From Bradyrhizobium paxllaeri (GTDB lineage Bacteria; Pseudomonadota; Alphaproteobacteria; Rhizobiales; Xanthobacteraceae): a DNA stretch of 64,000 nt. Numbering within the stretch: the first letter of the stretch is position 1; each line of letters opens with the position of its first letter. The stretch spans positions 4,092,001 to 4,156,000 of the forward strand of contig NZ_CP042968.1 in assembly GCF_001693515.2 (NCBI RefSeq), read 5' to 3'. Shown here piece after piece: positions 61,712-64,000 of this stretch. Under the pieces are notes generated by a model. It was not told where the DNA came from. It saw only the letters and a program-made list of their open reading frames with translations, and searched no databases. Position numbers and translations under genes: made by a program.

Positions 61712-62944
61712 CTATCCGCCCTGCCTCAACCGCGCCAGCACCTTCAGTCCGCCATAGCCGTCAGCCGGCAACAGCCCCATCTTGGTCTGGTAGTCCCGGA
61801 CAGCCTTCATGGTGTCGTTGCCGACGCGGCCGTCATTGCCGCCGGTGTCGAAGCCGGCCTTGGTCAAACGTGTCTGCAGCTCCTGCACTTCGGGGAGCGT
61901 GAGCGCGCGTTCGGAGCCGGGGAAGGGGTTGATGAACGGCGGCGCGCCAAGAATGCGGTCGCCGAGATGGCAGATCGCCAGCGCGTAGTTCATCGACGGG
62001 TTGTAGCTCTTCACCGAATAGAAGTTCGGACCCAGCAGGAACGAAGGGCCGCCGGCGACCGGCACCCACATCTGCGCCGATGCGTTCGGCTGCGGGAACG
62101 GCTTGCCGTCGGCGCGCGTGACTCCGGCGCTCGCCCATGCGGCGTAGGTCCGGCTGCCGCTCGATGCGCCGCCGGAACTGCGGACCTCATAACCCCAATG
62201 CTCGCCGCGGTGATACTTGCCGCGGTTGAGCAGATAGCGCGCGCTGGAGCCGAGCGCATCGTCGGGCTTGCCGAACGGCGAGACGCGGCCGTCCTTGTCG
62301 TAGTCCATGCCGACATTGAGCCAGACTTCCGGCATCCATTGCGTGTGGCCCATCGCACCGGCCCAGGAGCCCCGCATCTCCTCCGGCGTGCCCCAGCCGC
62401 GGTCGACGATTTTCAGCGCGTTGATCAGCTCGGTTTCCCAATAGGCGCGGCGGCGCGGCTCGTTCCATGCGAGTGCGGCGAGCGCCGGAAAGATCGGGCG
62501 CATATGGTTCTGCTGAACCAGGGGATCGCCATAGGCCGATTCAACGCCCCACAGCGCCAGCAGCGTGCCGCGCTCGACGCCGAAATCCTGCTCGATCCGC
62601 GCGAACAGCGCCTCGTGCTTTTTCAAGGCCTCGCGGCCGTTGATGATGCGCCAGTCGGAGACGCGGCGGTTGATGTATTGCCAGATCTGCTCGTGGAATT
62701 CCGGCTGCTTCTGCATCTGCCGGAACACGGTCATGTCGGGCTCGATGCGCCCCATCACCCGCGTCCAAGTCGCGTCCGAAATGCCTTTGGCCGATGCGCG
62801 CGCGCGAAAATTGTCGCGCCACTGGTCGAAGCCGGCCGGCGCGGCAAAGGTGACGGATGGCGCGGCAAGCAGGATGCCGCCGCCGAGGCCGGCTTTCAGT
62901 AGGGCGCGGCGGGTTGGGAGGATCGGAGAATCGGGCTGTTTCAT
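61712..62944 (-). CDS. Lytic murein transglycosylase (MltB-like) with peptidoglycan-binding domain
   Basis: Cleaves the glycan strands of murein, making 1,6-anhydroMurNAc ends. It is 410 residues. PTRRALLKAGLGGGILLAAP is a twin-arginine signal. The catalytic Glu135 is in LWGVESAYGDP; the domain continues with GSWAGAMGHTQWMPE and the family's LGSSARYLLNRGKY. A C-terminal PG_binding_1 domain is at about 345-405 (VQELQTRLTKAGFDTGGNDGRVGNDT). Its product is the substrate pathway of AnmK and AmpR-type sensing elsewhere in the window, though nothing links them directly. Confidence 0.94.
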   Translation of the reverse strand: MKQPDSPILPTRRALLKAGLGGGILLAAPSVTFAAPAGFDQWRDNFRARASAKGISDATWTRVMGRIEPDMTVFRQMQKQPEFHEQIWQYINRRVSDWRIINGREALKKHEALFARIEQDFGVERGTLLALWGVESAYGDPLVQQNHMRPIFPALAALAWNEPRRRAYWETELINALKIVDRGWGTPEEMRGSWAGAMGHTQWMPEVWLNVGMDYDKDGRVSPFGKPDDALGSSARYLLNRGKYHRGEHWGYEVRSSGGASSGSRTYAAWASAGVTRADGKPFPQPNASAQMWVPVAGGPSFLLGPNFYSVKSYNPSMNYALAICHLGDRILGAPPFINPFPGSERALTLPEVQELQTRLTKAGFDTGGNDGRVGNDTMKAVRDYQTKMGLLPADGYGGLKVLARLRQGG

Positions 62945-63011
62945 GCCCCCATTCTACCGGGGCGGGACGCTAGGGCCAAAAGCCATGACGCCGCGGGAAC
63001 CGGGCGATTTC

Positions 63012-63593
63012 TTACAAATCAGTAGCAATTCGGGCGAGCCAGCGGCGGATCGTGCGTTGCGCCTCGGCGGAGAGCCCGGCCGCTAGCCGCCGTTCGACCG
63101 TCTCGGCGTGGCGGCGGCATCGACCCAGCAGCGTTGCGCCCCGCAGCGTCACCGTCCATTGCAGCATCCTGCCGTGGACCGGGTGCGGGGTTTTGCGGAT
63201 AGCGCCGTCGCGCTCGAGATTACGGATGATGACGCCGACGGTCTGCGGCGTCAGCATCGCCACCCGCGCGAGCTCCGCGCCTGATAGCCCGGGATAGGCC
63301 TTGAGCATCGTCAGCACCACGAATTGCGGCGAGGTGACGCCGAGTTCGGCCAGCGACCGTTCCATCGCCAGCCGGGTCGCACCTTGCGCCTGCCGCAGGA
63401 GATAGGCGAGGTAGCCCTGTTCGCCGCGCTTGCCTTCGCCGGGCGGAGGCGGACGCAGCATTAATGGTGTGCGACTTTCCTGCTGCGACTGCCGCCCGGT
63501 TTTTCCGGCCACCGCTGTTTGCTTCGCTTGCGGCGTTTTTGCCGACGTGCTCTGCGATCGCGCCGCCGTGTTTTGCGATGCCTTGCGCTGCAT
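63012..63593 (-). CDS. MarR-family transcriptional regulator
   Basis: A 193-residue regulator. The winged helix domain spans about residues 60-175 (LRQAQGATRLAMERSLAELGVTSPQFVVLTML, then ARVAMLTPQTVGVIIRNLERDGAIRKTPHPVHGR). The first 57 residues are a Lys/Gln/Ser/Thr-rich low-complexity tail (KTPQAKQTAVAGKTGRQSQQ) not usual in MarR proteins. ATG 63593 lies directly beside the inverted repeat 63594-63626, so the protein probably represses itself and the divergent AhpD-like gene. Confidence 0.9.
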   Translation of the reverse strand: MQRKASQNTAARSQSTSAKTPQAKQTAVAGKTGRQSQQESRTPLMLRPPPPGEGKRGEQGYLAYLLRQAQGATRLAMERSLAELGVTSPQFVVLTMLKAYPGLSGAELARVAMLTPQTVGVIIRNLERDGAIRKTPHPVHGRMLQWTVTLRGATLLGRCRRHAETVERRLAAGLSAEAQRTIRRWLARIATDL

Positions 63594-63626
63594 ATCAGTG
63601 CTCTTATAATAAATCAGAGCACTGAT
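63594..63626. promoter_or_regulatory. Perfect inverted repeat, probable MarR operator
   Basis: ATCAGTGCTCT (63594-63604) is repeated exactly in reverse as AGAGCACTGAT (63616-63626) with 11 bp, TATAATAAATC, between. The half-sites are 22 bp apart centre to centre, about two helical turns. The AT-rich centre contains a TATAAT that would be blocked by a bound dimer. It lies between the divergent marR and AhpD-like genes. Confidence 0.7.
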
Positions 63627-63643
63627 AACATGAGGAACGGCCG

Positions 63644-64000
63644 ATGTCACACGCCCGCAAAGAGTACAAGGATTTCATGGCGCTGACGCCGGATGCCTAT
63701 GCGGCCGTGCTGGAACTCAGCCAGATCGCCGGCAAGGCGGGCGTGGACAAGCAATTGCTCGAACTGATCAAGCTGCGCGCCTCGCAGATCAACGGCTGCG
63801 CCTTCTGCGTGCAGTACCACATTCTGGAAGGCGAGAAGCTCGGCGTGCCCACCGACAAGCTCAATCTCGTGGTGGTCTGGCGCGAGGCGCCGCAGTTCTC
63901 GCAACGCGAGCGCGCGGCGCTGGCCTGGACCGAAGCGCTGACCTTGCTGAGCGAGGGCGTCAGCGACGAGGTCTATGCGCAGGCGAGCGCGGAGTTCTCC
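63644..64000 (+). CDS. Carboxymuconolactone decarboxylase/AhpD-like protein (partial)
   Basis: The gene runs off the right edge after 119 codons. It starts MSHARKEYKDFMALTPDAYAAV with TGAGGAACGG upstream. The AhpD-type redox motif is present as INGCAFCVQYHILE (CxxC plus His), preceded by LLELIKLRASQ. Such proteins are thiol-based peroxidase-like or alkylhydroperoxidase enzymes. Control by the divergent MarR protein, many of which sense oxidants, would fit. The C-terminal end is missing. Confidence 0.9.
   Translation, partial: MSHARKEYKDFMALTPDAYAAVLELSQIAGKAGVDKQLLELIKLRASQINGCAFCVQYHILEGEKLGVPTDKLNLVVVWREAPQFSQRERAALAWTEALTLLSEGVSDEVYAQASAEFS

Noticed and set aside
1..64000. CRISPR arrays, tRNA or rRNA genes
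   Set aside because: No regularly spaced repeats, cloverleaf with a CCA-type 3' end, or rRNA-like conserved segments were recognised on either strand.

Overview
The window looks like a chromosomal segment of a Bradyrhizobium-like alphaproteobacterium. The evidence is high GC, Omp25/Omp31-type porin-like proteins ending in VVAKY or VAARY, an alaC-hom-glpX-recJ gene order, a large suf locus with a second cysteine desulfurase at its head, a class I PHA synthase, and many intergenic palindromic repeats of the kind common in that genus. I saw no rRNA, tRNA or CRISPR array. About 60 protein genes can be supported.

Region by region. 1-9.4 kb: tail of an unknown gene, an orphan NodU/TobZ-like carbamoyltransferase, an AHSA1-type protein, an M23 (LytM) peptidase, a Bcp peroxiredoxin with a histone H1-like tail, and a large DUF3971/AsmA-like envelope protein. 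9.4-16 kb: a divergent class A beta-lactamase/ampR pair, an MFS transporter, tyrS, anmK and a glutathione transferase behind a palindrome-rich promoter. 16-17.8 kb: one insertion sequence of the IS110/IS1111 family lying against a palindromic repeat. 17.8-26.3 kb: an alpha/beta hydrolase and the Fe-S assembly operon (cysteine desulfurase, sufB, sufC, sufD, sufS, sufT, a VOC protein, sufA). 26.3-35.5 kb: a TfoX-N protein with a basic tail, a diguanylate cyclase, a DEAD-box helicase, a periplasmic caspase-like protein, an O-antigen ligase/polymerase-like membrane protein, an FAD monooxygenase and an outer-membrane barrel.

35.5-48.1 kb: a porin gene remnant, an SDR, two small membrane proteins, a second barrel protein, parE, a DedA protein, a Tat-exported metallo-beta-lactamase-fold protein, then the most unusual locus. 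There a 24-codon leader peptide with four consecutive Arg codons and an attenuator-like hairpin precedes a PaiB-like gene and two tandem argC genes of different types (type 2, then type 1), followed by a methyltransferase. A two-barrel outer-membrane protein follows. 48.1-64 kb: a MAPEG protein, phaC, a small lipoprotein, the alaC-like/hom/glpX run, a HAD dehalogenase, a soluble MCP-like sensor, recJ, an SDR, a frameshifted LysR gene beside azoR, a Tat-exported lytic transglycosylase, and a divergent marR/AhpD-like pair around a perfect 11-bp inverted repeat.

Most genes are housekeeping or envelope functions. The points of most interest are the Arg-rich leader before the double argC operon, the IS element with its long 3' non-coding end, the H1-like tails on a peroxiredoxin and a TfoX-N protein, and several perfect inverted repeats in promoters.
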